Origin: Armigeres subalbatus | Taxonomy: Eukaryota; Arthropoda; Insecta; Diptera; Culicidae | Length of the DNA: 64,000 bases | NCBI RefSeq assembly: GCF_024139115.2 | Contig: NC_085141.1 | Location: forward strand, 392,508,632-392,572,631 | Direction: 5' to 3' | In this document: piece after piece, positions 34,601 to 46,290 of the stretch | Position numbering within the stretch: position 1 is the stretch's first letter | How the letters are laid out: every line of letters begins with the position of its first letter | Notes under the pieces: model-generated | Told to the model about the DNA's origin: nothing | Databases searched by the model: none | The model's input: only the letters and a program-made list of their open reading frames with translations | Made by a program: the position numbers and the translations under genes

Positions 34601-37106
34601 GTCAAACATGCCTCCCTGTCATGAGTTCAACACAACTCAACGGGTGACTATGTCAACAAGCTCCTTCAGCAGTTCACTTTGCACGCATGTGCAGTTTTCG
34701 TGGTTCAGCGTGCTGGAATCAAAATTCAAGCATCTGTGCTGACAAGTACCCTATCCATACGATTGATCTTCATGGTGTCTCTAGGTGTCCACGTGATATT
34801 TAAGAATGTTTGCTACTACCATTTCCAGAAGCCCAAATCTGGAGTAATATTTTTTGTACAATTCTGAAACTTAAGTCGCTTGTTCAGAATAATTAGGCGG
34901 ATGATCTGCCATTGTTTCAGCATAATGCGAATTATGGTTCTCTCAACTCGTGCTCTTGATAAATTGCTGAAAAATAGTCGTGATGGTCGAATTGTGGGTT
35001 TGTTATATTATCACCTGGACTAATATTTTAGAATAATCTGATTGTAGCTGCTGGTTCAAATTTGGTAACATGCTCTGAAAGACAGTAAAAAATTTTTATT
35101 ATGTCCTCACTATCGTTCAATAATCGGATTATCGTTAGCGTCAAACTGAACCACGCCATTACATTGTGCGAAAGCGGTGTTTCTTGAACGTCGCTTGAAC
35201 TGGATGGAAATCGCTCGTAGATCCGGCTGGAAGGACCAAATGTCCCGGTTCCCGAGCAACACACATGTTGTAAACAAGTTTGATCTCATATATGATCAAA
35301 TTTAACCATAAATCAGTTACTGCAGCCAAATCGGTTGGACTATTCGATGTATAGTGCCGTATTAGAAATATTACAATAAGAGATCGGCGAAGACGCCATC
35401 TTGTTTCCAATTGAATCGTCAAAAGCGGTTCCAATTTGACTTGTTTACTTTTTGCATTCATAAGAAGCAAGCAAAAAGTTCAAGTGATGCCGGTATTATT
35501 TTCACTATTTTATGCATTTTCATACGTTGCCATTTCGACAGTTTTTCACTCCGCCGGTCTCTGGTTATAGGGTGACTATGCCGTACCTATCAGGATATTA
35601 ACTTCAACAGCGGAAACTTTCCCACAGAAGGATTGCCTGATGCAAGCAGCCAGTTATCTCAGCCACGGATGTGTAATGTTTTGACGTAGGATTACGTCCT
35701 TCGGGAAGATAGGGGGGTGGGGTCATTCTGCAGATTCAAATTTGAGACCATCATGAAAAGTGGTCAGGAAGTATGGGCTAATATCAAATTAATCCTAAAT
35801 GGTGGCGTCTTAGCGGAAAATCGAGTGACTGTCGGACAGCAGCAGCAGCCAATTGGAATGTTTACACAAGGATCGGACTAACGTTCGGCTGCGTGAGTTA
35901 TTAGAAAAGCGCATTGTGGATTGAAAATCAATTCTTTTCAGAATCTCCGTTTTATACAAGAAAAGATAGAGCGCCGCGTCAAAATTTTCTTCAAAGTATG
36001 GATCATAATCGCTTGACGACGGTAGAAATTCATCGTCGATAGCAGCGTAAGCGCTCGGCGGAGGCAAATGCTCCAAACATTTATTCGCAGGAATGACGTC
36101 TCAAATCATGGAGTGGTTGACATTGTTTCAGCGTCAGTTTCAGTCAAGTGAAATGATTCTGCTTTAGGTTTTGTTGCTGTTTGTGATTGGAAGGCGCATC
36201 ATTGAATACAAATTGGTTGATTTTAGAACACAAGTGAGTGTTTTGAGTCGAGATAATTGTTTTTCATTGTGCAAATCATAATCGCTTGGCCACGGCAAAA
36301 ACTTTCCGTCGGAGATAGCGCAAACGTTCATCGGAGCGACGACAAATCTTCGAGTGACTGACGTTGGCGTCAGTAGCAGTGAAGTAGAATTTCTTTTAAA
36401 ATTTTGATGTTCTGCGTGCTGCAACCCCCTCTCTTCTATGAGCACGACTGGCCTCATTAGCGATACGCTCGAAGATGTTTTTTTTTTAAGTTATTCATGA
36501 TGCACATCGCTTCCGATTCCGACGTTGTTCAGTGCTACGTTCTGGTCGATTTGCCGATCGGTCGTGAAAACCGGACCTCGGCTTACCAGTATTCAATATC
36601 AATTGAGACGTGGGCCTCGCCCCTTCAGTGGCCGGTATCGTTGGTGTCGGCTTGTTGGCTCCGCTTATCGTTCGTTCGATGCCAGTGCACCCGTGCAAAA
36701 CCAGAGTGAGCAGCGCAAGCGCTCGTCGGAGGGAGGCACTGCGAAAATGTAATCGCATGGATGGAGTCTATCGTGTTTCTGCGGAAAATGACACTACGTA
36801 TTTTGTGACTTTATCTCTGTTTTCCACAAAACATGTACGTGCCAAATAAAATCCAACAACCCATTTGCAACCTACAAGGCTTCTATGAAATTAAAACTTC
36901 ATTTTCAAAGTGAAAAGCCAAAATTCAGCATTGCAAAGAAAAGAAAACAATTTCCTGTGAAAATACGTACTACGTAAGACCACAATTACCTAGTAACTGG
37001 AGTGCATCACAACGATGGCATCGGTAACGGTCCCAGCTGCATGCCTTTAGCTCAAGTAAACATATTGACTTTTTCAAAATTAAATACACTACATTTTACC
37101 TAATCC
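34601..37106. other. Intron interval with diverged duplications
   Basis: Two kinds of duplication are visible. The segment near 35195-35245 ('tcgtagatccggctggaagg', 'aggaccaaatgtcc') recurs near 37681-37713. A minus-strand protein-like motif 'AIxDxxFLPxxSDYD' occurs at about 35985-36050 and again at 36265-36335. No intact gene is present. Confidence 0.5.
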
Positions 37107-37108
37107 TA

Positions 37109-37337
37109 CACAGATAAAAATATGTTGTGATTTTAAATGTATTTTCATGCTCATATTTGGAGCATGCAAATAAACGTAACATTCAATCGATCGCACTATT
37201 CTTTTAAATCGAAATAAATTTGAAAGGTGCTTTCTTGTAAAATTCAATCAAATTTAATTGAATATCGAATGTTAAATCGTTTGATAGGATGAGCTGCAAT
37301 TTTACACGTCGGTGAATTTTCAAAATTATTTGCTGTG
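37109..37337. mobile_element. 229-bp MITE, TA target site
   Basis: The ends are CACAGATAAAAAT and, on the other strand, CACAGCAAATAAT. TA lies on both sides (37107-37108 and 37338-37339). The terminal CACAG is shared with the ~285-bp MITEs nearby, but the interiors differ. Confidence 0.65.
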
Positions 37338-37339
37338 TA

Positions 37340-38140
37340 CGTCCAATTGGCAAAAAGCTTCTGAGTCCTTACGATAGCGGGCAGGAATTTATTCAAATTA
37401 ACGCATCGCAATGGTATCGGAACTCAAATGTCCATCACGAGTGGTAAGCGCTAGAGCCGTCGGTATTTTGACCACGGCAACCTTCTCACTGAAGGATTAC
37501 TTGGATTGACCCACCAGCTGGAGATGAGGACTAAAGGGTCTTGGAGTCCTAACGGCAGCGTGCAGGAAATTATTCGAATTATTGGCGACGGATTACTTTG
37601 AAGGTGTTGAGGGCTGACCGACCACAGTCACCAGATTTCCAGCACTAAACCTGTCACGGGCGCAACTCGCAGGATGCGGATCGATCGTAGATCCGTCTCG
37701 GAGGACCAAATGTCCGATCATGGAGAGTCAGCACTGGAGCTATCGAGATATCAACTTCAACAGAGGAAACCATCTAACTGAATTAGCTCAGCTAGTGATG
37801 TGTACTGTATTCTGCCTGCTGCAGGGCCTTCTTCGAGTCCTGATGAAAGCGATTAGAACATAATTCGTTAACTCTCAAAGCATTAAAAAAGCTTTATGTT
37901 TCGGAAAAGCGTAGTAGAATGAAACCAACTTAATGCACCGGGTAGTGATACCGTTTTTCTCGCAGTAAGCCAAGAACCTTATACGGTTCAACGCATCATT
38001 CTCATCATAACTTTTAAACGCAACGGCCAATCGTTATCAAATTCGTTGTCGAAAATGTATTAGAGTGCCAATGGGATGTATGGGAAAAATTGACCATCGA
38101 ATTTCAACAACGGGTAGGGCAACAACGAATGCAAAAATGC
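37340..38140. other. Intron interval, partly duplicated from 35.1-35.8 kb
   Basis: Words such as 'gatcgtagatccgtctcgga', 'gaggaccaaatgtccgatca' and 'gatatcaacttcaacagagg' have counterparts at 35.2-35.6 kb. This points to an old dispersed repeat of at least 600 bp. No coding frame is convincing. Confidence 0.45.
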
Positions 38141-38142
38141 TA

Positions 38143-38427
38143 CACAGAAAGAAATGCTGAAAACTAATTAGCGCGTAAAAAATATAGACGCGGAAAATTA
38201 CACTTTTCCGGACGAACATGGATCTTTTCCAATAAGTTCACCCTAAATGTATGCAATTTATTTAGCATTATGTCAACTCCTATACCACAAATTGAATAAA
38301 AACTGACATAATGCAATGGAAATTGCATACATTCAGGCGATAATATCGTTTAAATTTACGCTCTTTTTGGCGTTCCCTTTATGTGCATTACTTTTCGTGT
38401 AAATTTCAACAACTTTTTCTATCTGTG
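38143..38427 (+). mobile_element. MITE copy 2 of 3, TA target site
   Basis: It begins CACAGAAAGAAATGCTG and ends TTTCTATCTGTG, with TA at 38141-38142 and 38428-38429. It lies head-to-head with copy 3, so the pair can fold into a stem of about 285 bp. Confidence 0.85.
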
Positions 38428-38429
38428 TA

Positions 38430-38488
38430 GCTTGGCTTAGGAACCTAGCAGTTAATAACTGTGGAAGTGCTTAATGAACACTAAGCTG
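38430..38488 (+). mobile_element. SINE 3'-body fragment between inverted MITEs
   Basis: It contains 'cagttaataactgtggaagt' followed by 'gaacactaagctg', the conserved body of Aedes Feilai-type SINEs. It forms the loop between two inverted MITE copies. Confidence 0.7.
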
Positions 38489-38772
38489 CACAGATAGAAA
38501 AAGTTGTTGAAATTTACACGAAAAGTAATGCACATAAAGGGAACGCCAAAAAGAGCGTAAATTTAAACGATATTATTGCCTGAATGTATGCAATTTCCAT
38601 TGAATTATGTCAGTTTTTATCAGATTTAGTCTACAGGAATTGACATAATGCTATAGAAATTGCATACATTTAGGGCGAACTTGTTGGAAAAGATCCATGT
38701 CCGCCCGGAATAGTGTAATTTTCCGCGTCTATATTTTTTACGCGCTAATTAGTTTTCAGCATTTTTTCTGTG
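38489..38772 (-). mobile_element. MITE copy 3 of 3, inverted relative to copy 2
   Basis: It begins CACAGATAGAAAAAG and ends with CAGCATTTTTTCTGTG, the reverse order of copy 2. TA follows at 38773-38774; the left flank is TG, not TA. Internal identity to copy 2 is high, around 90 % by eye. Confidence 0.85.
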
Positions 38773-38774
38773 TA

Positions 38775-39042
38775 GCCTTGTGAGCAAAGGCGTAGGATTG
38801 CCAAACCGGAGATGGCGAGATCGATTCTTGGTCCGGTCTAGGGTGTTTTCGGGTGGGAAACATTCTTGACACCCTGGGCTTAGTGTATCCATTGTTCTTG
38901 CCACACAAGATACATACTCATGCAATGGCGGGCATAGAAAAGCTTGCAATTAATAACTGAGGAAATGCTAATAGAAGTTGCAAAGCAGGCCAAGTTCCAG
39001 TTGGAATGTAAAGCCATTGAAGAAAAAGAAGAAGAAGAAGTA
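38775..39042 (+). mobile_element. SINE (Feilai-like), near full length, with GAA tail
   Basis: The head, 'gtgagcaaaggcgtaggatt' followed by a B-box-like 'gatcgattcttgg', derives from a tRNA. The body has 'gcaattaataactgaggaaa' and the tail is 'gaagaagaagaag' ending at about 39041. The internal pol III boxes are degraded, so it is unlikely to be transcribed. Confidence 0.75.
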
Positions 39043-41010
39043 AGTGTTCGACTCTCGCCTTAGTAAGGAGAATGTTTTTCGTAAAGCGGAAAATTCTCCA
39101 TTGGTCCACTGAATATCGTGTCAATGGTCTGTCTAATGCTAGGTGTCTCTGTGCGACCTCTAATGGAAGAAGTTGATTTTGCCTTTTTTTTTTAAACGTA
39201 GAGCCGAATCGATTTTCTCGTTAAAATGCCAACAAGGCGAATAGAAGAAGGAAGGCTGCCGTACCAGTTATGGATGTGTACTTAATCCAGACGTTGAAAC
39301 CCCCTGGTCCAGAAAGTCGCCAGCACGTGTCCGAGAATAAAGTGTGGTACATACCTTTGTTTTTCTGATTTAGTCGCCAGTGCTTGAATCGAACGAGGGA
39401 CCCCAATACCATGGAAGTTGAGCCATAGTGGTGGCGGGCGGGAAGTTGGCAAAAGTTAAACATTTGAATATGGTTCGTGTCGACAGCCGAGCCCCGGCAG
39501 CACACACAGCAAGTGCAAACTAGTTATGAAAAGTGATAGTTTTACAGCGATTAAAAATTCGAAACAACACTCCCGGCTGTCGGTGGGGCTGATGGTTTTT
39601 AACAACGTCGAGATAGGGACGGTGGAGGTGATTGTGTTGCAATCAATTTTAAGGCTTTTTTTTATAGATTTATCTGTGAGATAAATGCATTGACAAGATT
39701 GAACATTGATTGACTGATATTGTTGAACTGTAAATTGCGCATTTCTGTGCTTCTATAATCCAACTTTTGGAAGAATAATGTCATATGGGTTAAAAAAAGA
39801 CAGGAACACCTTCGGTCGTTCTCAAACGGTGTCACCAACGGAATGAGGGCAAGAACTTTAAGGAACATCGTTTTAATAAACTTCCCCGAACGACATGCCA
39901 TGAAATCCCAACCACTGCCACTCTATTAGACATTCCCAGAGGTTTCGGATGCCAGAAGGGGTCAATACTACTTCCTTCCAAGCATGGCATAATAAAACCA
40001 CCACTCACCAATCCTTTCGCTGCCACCGCACCGGCCGACCCAAGGCACAATCCCACTTCGATGTTGGCACAGAATGTTTTGGTTATAGAATTTTTCCATC
40101 CCAGAGCGGCGTGCGGTGAAACGACCCCCTGCCCGGGCCCTCTTTGCTCCTTTACGAATATCACGACCGATACAACATTCGCAATGACGTTGCTGCGTCC
40201 GGCGGCCACGACGGGGATGCTCTTCTGCGAGCTGTTGTGGCCGTCCGATTTTTGCTACGGTTCCAGCCCGTTGAAAGCTTATTTCGCCCCACTTTGGTCG
40301 GTTGGATCCAGTGCACATGGACGCTCCAACCGTAGCCATAGTCGTCATTGTCGTGAATCCAAGTTTGCACCAAGAAGAGTGCAAGCATCTATAGGTGGGT
40401 ACTTAATTTGAAGCAATTTACCCTCTCGGTTCGACGCAGCAAGAGTTTTATGGCGGAAAGAGGTGAACGGGAGATAACGGAAATAGGGGCTAAGATTTTT
40501 CAACGCTTAAAATCTTTTACCGACTGCTGCTGGAGGAGGGTGAACCAGCAGTGTAGTAACATTGCCACGAGAACGGTTACAGTTTTGCGTTTGCGGAAGC
40601 TTACATGCTGATATTCATGTTTGAGTTGCAGCCAGTGAGTTTTATGCGAAATAGTTTCCGCCTCAGGAAATGACTGCAATACCGCTTGTGGGAGGGCGCT
40701 TAGTGGCTTGAAACTAGAACAATTTTGTCAGATAGATGTTGGAGGGGTGTTATCTTATGAAGTTCTAAATTGGAAACAGTAAATCTCTAAGTTAATATAC
40801 GTGAAATCAACTCGTCTGCAGCGCCATTGGCCCTCAAAGCAAAAATGTAAACTAAATTGCAATAAATTCTTGGTGTACAAATGATGAGTGGCAGCATGGA
40901 TGGGTTTTCTTGTTTCTTCATAAAAATATGAAATTGTGACAGGACTGCTCTGTTCCAGAGGAGAGGAGATTTCGTTGATCAAACTTCCTGAAGGCGATAA
41001 TTCTGGCCAA
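39043..41010. other. Neuroligin intron, no exon supported
   Basis: A GC-rich island at about 39.88-40.40 kb holds overlapping open frames on both strands, the longest 138 codons on the minus strand (39968-40384). None shows a known domain or a convincing pair of splice sites. Confidence 0.4.
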
Positions 41011-42951
41011 AAATCCAATCCAAATCCAATCCAAATCAATCCAAATCCAATCCAAACCAATCCAAATCCAATCCAAATCAATCCAAATCCAATCCAAATC
41101 AATCCAAATCCAATCCAAATCAATCCAAATCAATCCAAATCAATCCAAACCAACCAATCCAAATCAATCCAAATCAATCCAAATCAATCCAAACCAATCC
41201 AAATCAATCCAAATCAATCCAAATCAATCCAAATCAATCAAACCAATCCAAACCAATCCAAATCAATCCAAACCAATCCAAATCAATCCAATCCAAACCA
41301 ATCCAAACCAATCCAAATCCAATCCAAACCAATCCAAATCCAATCCAAACCAATCAAACCAATCCAATCAATCCAAACCAATCCAAACCAATCCAAACCA
41401 ATCCAAATCAATCCAAACCAATCCAAATCAATCCAAACCAATCCAAACCAATCCAAACCAATCCAAACCAATCCAAATCAATCCAAACCAATCCAAATCC
41501 AACCAATCCAAATCCAATCAAACCAATCCAAACCAATCCAATCCAATCCAAATCCAATCCAAACCAATCCAAACCAATCCAAACCAATCCAAACCAATCC
41601 AAACCAATCCAAACCAATCCAAACCAATCCAAATCCAATCCAAATCCAATCCAAACCAATCCAAACCAATCCAAACCAATCCAAACCAATCCAAACCAAT
41701 CAAACCAATCCAAACCAATCCAAACCAATCCAAACCAATCCAAATCCAATCCAAATCCAATCCAAACCAATCAAACCAATCCAAACCAATCCAAACCAAT
41801 CCAAATCCAATCAAACCAATCCAAACCAATCCAAATCAATCCAAATCAATCCAAACCAATCCAAACCAATCCAAACCAATCCAAACCAATCAAATCCAAT
41901 CCAAATCAATCAAATCCAATCCAAATCAATCAAATCAATCCAAATCAATCCAAATCAATCCAAATCAACCAAATCCAAACCAATCCAAATCAATCCAAAC
42001 CAATCCAAACCAATCCAAACCAATCCAAATCAATCCAAATCCAATCAAATCAATCCAAACCAATCCAAATCAATCCAAATCCAATCAAACCAATCCAAAT
42101 CCAATCCAAATCAATCAAACCAATCCAAATCCAATCCAAATCAATCCAAACCAATCCAAATCCAATCCAAATCCAATCCAAATCCAATCAAATCCAATCC
42201 AAATCCAATCCCAAATCAATCAAATCAAATCCAATCCAAATCAATCCAAATCAATCAGTCCAATCAAATCAATCCAAATCCAATCAAATCCAATCAAATC
42301 AATCCAATCCAATCCAAATCAATCCAAATCAATCAAATCCAATCAAATCCAATCCAAATCAATCCAAATCCAATCCAAATCAATCAAACCAATCCAAATC
42401 AATCCAAATCAGTCAAATCAATCCAAATCAGTCAAATCCAGTCCAAACCAATCCAAATCAATCCAAACCAATCCAAACCAATCCAAATCAATCCAAATCC
42501 AATCCAAACCAATCAAACCAATCCAACCAATCCAAACCAATCCAAACCAATCAAACCAATCCAAATCAATCAAACCAATCCAAACCAATCCAAACCAATC
42601 CAAACCAATCAAACCAATCCAAACCAACCAAATCCAATCAAATCCAACCAAATCCAACCAAATCCAATCCAAATCCAAATCCAATCCAATCCAATCCAAA
42701 TCCAATCCATTCCAAATGCAATCCATACCAATCCAAAACCAATCCAAATCAATCCAAATCCAATCAAATCAATCCAAATCAATCCAAATCCAATCCAAAT
42801 CCAATCCAAATCCAATCCAAATCCAATCCAAATCCAATCCAAATCCAATCCAAATCCAATCCAAATCCAATCCAAATCCAATCCAAATCCAATCCAAATC
42901 CAATCCAAATCTAATCCAAATCCAAACAAAATCCAATTGGATTGGATTTGG
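41011..42951. repeat. CCAAAT/CCAATC satellite, 1.9 kb
   Basis: The plus strand is an almost pure mix of the words 'ccaaat', 'ccaaac' and 'caatc' in 5-, 6- and 11-base steps, such as 'aatccaatccaaatcc'. The array has no stop in one frame, giving a spurious 709-codon frame of Pro-Asn-Gln-Ser-Lys-Ile repeats. The last 15 bases flip to the opposite orientation (attggattggatttgg), so the end is palindromic. It sits in the neuroligin intron between 43382 and 31717. Confidence 0.95.
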
Positions 42952-43048
42952 CTTTGTGTGTCTGTATGTATGTGTGTATGTGTGTATGTGTATTTGTCCG
43001 TGTGCGTTTGTGTGTGTCTGTGTAATTGTGTTTCTGTGTGTGTTGATT
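42952..43048. repeat. (TG)n-rich microsatellite
   Basis: About 95 bases of 'tgtgtgtatgtgtctgtgtg'-type sequence directly follow the satellite and come within about 330 bp of the donor of the 43.4-kb exon. Read on the transcribed strand it is CA-rich. Confidence 0.9.
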
Positions 43049-43381
43049 TCAAACTGCCAATTTAACCGGCCGTACTTTTATTTTGTCATCTTTCATAAGC
43101 CAACATACCCAAAGTTATCTCAAATTTAAGAAAAAAACATCCCCATAACCATAAATAATTTCAAACCATCAATGACCGTTTTTTCGCACTTGTCTGAACC
43201 TTGACAACTAAATTTCGCTAGTTTTAGTTTTTGCTGTTCTCTGTTCCGAAACAGTGGGCAGCCGTGGATTGCAGGGCAGCCGATTTGTACAGAGGTTAGC
43301 GCATCGAGCACTCAGCCACCCACCCCATGCAGTGTATGTGCGGGATGGCAATGTATGCACATTCGAAAAAAAAATACTCAC

Positions 43382-43528
43382 CAGCGTAGTAATGGGGCTC
43401 CCGCTCCCGGAAGTGATGGTGCCGCATCGAAACGTCCTGGTCCCCGGGGCGATGCAGCTGCGGTATCAGGTTCAACCACAGCGCCATCTTGTGCCCTCGG
43501 TAGTGACTACGCATCTTTGGTTTGGTTG
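43382..43528 (-). CDS. Nlg: Neuroligin, last cholinesterase-like-domain exon
   Basis: A good acceptor (ttttccgtttcag) leads into two bases that finish a codon, then 'TKPKMRSHYRGHKMALWLNL' and 'IPQLHRPGDQDVSMRHHHFR'. The pattern K-P-x-x-R-x-H-Y-R-x-x-K-x-A-x-W-L-x-L-x-P-x-L-H is the hallmark end of the neuroligin ectodomain (vertebrate '[20 protein letters not shown]'). The donor is 'GCTG|GTGAGT', phase 1. The exon is 147 bp, a multiple of three with equal phases at both ends, so its removal would keep frame. In the protein this part lies outside the cell just before the stalk. No earlier ectodomain exon was found up to 64 kb. Confidence 0.88.
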
Positions 43529-44827
43529 CTGAAACGGAAAAAAAATAATGGATGGAGAAAGTAAGTGAAAACTTCAAAATGATGCACGACGTGGGTTGGG
43601 TTGGGGGTAAATGCACTTAAGAGCAACGCCAAGGGATGTGCCGGTCGGATGGTCGGTTGTTCGATCGCACAAATGGTGCAACGGGCTAGAAAAAATCGAA
43701 ACGAATGGCTGGAGTTTTTAATGCCAGCTCACAAATCATCTTTGGACAGGGATGGTAGCGCTGTCTTCCACAGAGTGAATTTGGTTGCGGAAGTGACGAA
43801 CTTAAGATCAACTATGATGTTCGTTCTATTTATAGAATAGTTTCTACAATTCATGAAATAATGTCGTATATGAACTTCGTATTTATTTTGGGTTGCGTAA
43901 ACCGTAATGTTATATTCTTAAATGTTTTAATTTTCCGAAGCCACAAATCAAAAACCAGAATAACAAATTCTAAAAATTTTATTGCTTTGTAAATGTTTGA
44001 CTACATATTTTTTTCGTTCAATTGTCTTAAATTTTACAACCAGTTTATTCTTTTACTTGTGTTATAGTGTAAACAAGATTAATAGACAAGGCAACCCGAT
44101 TTCAATCAAATCGGAAAGGAACTTATTTCCAGCCCTGTCCGCTCCGAAAGTAGAGAACGTATGCATGAGCGCTTGTGTTTGACTATTCTTTACGATTCGA
44201 CCTTGGTCGACTGGCTAAAGCTTTAACCAGAATAGATTACTTCTAGGAAATACGTTTTCTAAGTTTTCAAATAAGATGCAGACGAATAAACTGCTAACGC
44301 GACATGGGAATTTATTTAGAAACTTTAGTGTTATCGTATCTGCATGTCGGAAATAAATTTCATAAATAACCTTCCCTTGCTAAGAAAATTCGACAGATCT
44401 TGTAAAAGAAAGTGAATTTCTAACACCAAATAATCACATCATCATGCCACTTCATCGCCAAACGTAAAATCTCAACTAAAACTCCAAAGAGAAGAAAACT
44501 TCGGGGAAAAAGTCAAATTAAAGCCAGCTTCCATGAAGTACAAGAGGAAACGTTTTATCACCCCATCTCGAGAATGACTGGGCGAATGGTTTATCTCGTC
44601 TACACCATCGCCACCGCCGCCAATCCGTACTAAGCCTATCTGCTTTCCGAGGTCCAGATTCCGGTTGAAAGAAGACCACTCGCGTACTACCGCATTGGAA
44701 GCGCAGCAGCAGCACTGAAGTTGGTGCAAAATTGAAGTTCAGTAAACAGAAGCGTGGGAAGCATTGATGTTTATTAAATTCTACCCTATGGGACTGATAT
44801 ATCACTATATGGACTAAGAAAAGATCG
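43529..44827. other. Neuroligin intron upstream of the 147-bp exon
   Basis: AT-rich DNA with short frames only. A more GC-rich patch at 44540-44730 has open frames on the minus strand, but they do not resemble neuroligin. Confidence 0.45.
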
Positions 44828-45101
44828 AATTTGAATTGGGTTTGGATTTGATTTGGATTTGGATAAGATTTGGATTGGATTTAGATTTGATTGGATTTGG
44901 ATTTGATATGGATTGGATTTGGATTGGATTTGGATTTGGATTGGATTTGGATAAGATTCGGATTGGATTTAGATTGGATTTAGATTGGAATTGGATTGAA
45001 TTTCAATTTGGATTGGATTTGGATTGGATTGGATTTGGATCGAATTTGGATTGTATCTGGGTTGGATTTGGATAAGATTTGGATTTGGGTAGAATTTGGA
45101 T
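44828..45101. repeat. GGATTT/GGATTG satellite, opposite orientation to the 41-kb array
   Basis: About 270 bp of 'ggatttggattggatttgga' units, with occasional 'taagatt' interruptions, are the reverse complement of the larger array. Together the two arrays bracket the exon at 43382-43528. Confidence 0.9.
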
Positions 45102-46286
45102 TTTGTCTATTGGCTTAGGTTTTTTTTCTCCTTAGATTTGTGTTTAAGTTCAAATTTCTATTGGAATTTTAAATCTATTTCGGTTTGGATATTGTTACAA
45201 TCCCTTGTTCTGGCGTAACGTACGCCAACGTTGATATTTTCTGGTTACACGACGTTACACGACGTTTAGTTTAGGATTAATTTCTGCAAACGTCTCACGC
45301 TTCTTCCACCATTTATCACCACCATTCGTTTCCACTGACTCCAGATAGCCTGACAATTCGTGAGATTTTGAAACATCGTCTTCGTTAGTAGCTAGTTGAA
45401 AAGCAGGTCCTAGGAAGTCCTTTGTGTTGAGTTTCATTTCTCTTGTCGTACGGCTCTTGAGTTTTAAAGTGCAGACAATTACAATAACGAGAACCGGCAC
45501 GAGGCAGTCAGCATCTCTAATCAGTACTTTTATGTCAGTATTAGATGGAGAAGGATTGGAAACAGATGCGTGAACAATTAGGCACCCAGTGCTACTTCTT
45601 CCGTTGACGCTTTTGTCTCTTTATTTCATTAACTGAGCTGAAAATTTCAGGCTCATTTTTTCGAAAGGTCAAAACGAAAAAAAAAATTGACAAAGTTAGT
45701 AACATTTTCGTTCGATTTTTTCATGTTTCCGCTTTTTCCATGTTTCATTTTTTCACTTTTCTAGCAAAAAGAGAAAGTTTTATTCGATTTAAAATTTTAA
45801 ATTCACGCTCAAATTAAGAATAACTTGTTTTCCCAACGCGATGATGTGCTGCTATAAGCTGCTTCGCAACACCAGCGGAGAAGCCTTTCTATGAATCCAC
45901 CTCCATGCTTCGTTTGTGTTTATTTTTCATTACTTTTCGAGGTAATGAAAAATACATACAAAGCGAAAACAACATTTTCGCTTGCAGAGGTGCTTCACTC
46001 TTTTTTCCGTAAATTGTGTTTCTTGTTCACATTGATAATGTGTTATGTTCCTACTGCAGCTAGGTCTGCCATCCACTAAGTGTTCTTCGTAGGATTTCTA
46101 CTCTGATAGTCTGGCTGTCGTTTTCGTTTGAAGTGTCAGAGATCGATTTTGCTTGCAATATAGCGCTCTAACTTTTACTGAAATCATGCACAAAACTGAG
46201 TTGGAATCCTGAATGCTGAAAATCCTTATTGTTTTCTTTGTACTGATTTCAAAAGTTGACCCCTCTTACTCAATATTTTCCCCTAC
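45102..46286. other. Unassigned interval
   Basis: Contains a short direct repeat 'gttacacgac' (45244-45264) and otherwise no recognisable feature. The frame on the minus strand at 45255-45500 has no known domain. Confidence 0.35.
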
Positions 46287-46290
46287 TTAA

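Noticed and set aside
39880..40400. Host exon in a GC-rich island with overlapping frames
   Set aside because: Frames on both strands are similar in length, no domain is recognisable and splice sites are poor.
41011..42951. CRISPR-like or centromeric array
   Set aside because: Units of 5-11 bp with no spacers, in a eukaryotic intron; it is a simple satellite.
40936..43065. 709-codon open frame of Asn/Pro/Gln/Ser/Lys repeats
   Set aside because: It is the translation of the CCAAAT satellite. The reverse strand is equally open, and the end runs into a TG microsatellite.
44472..44805. Upstream neuroligin exon
   Set aside because: The frames do not resemble the cholinesterase-like domain and include a Cys-rich run unlike it.
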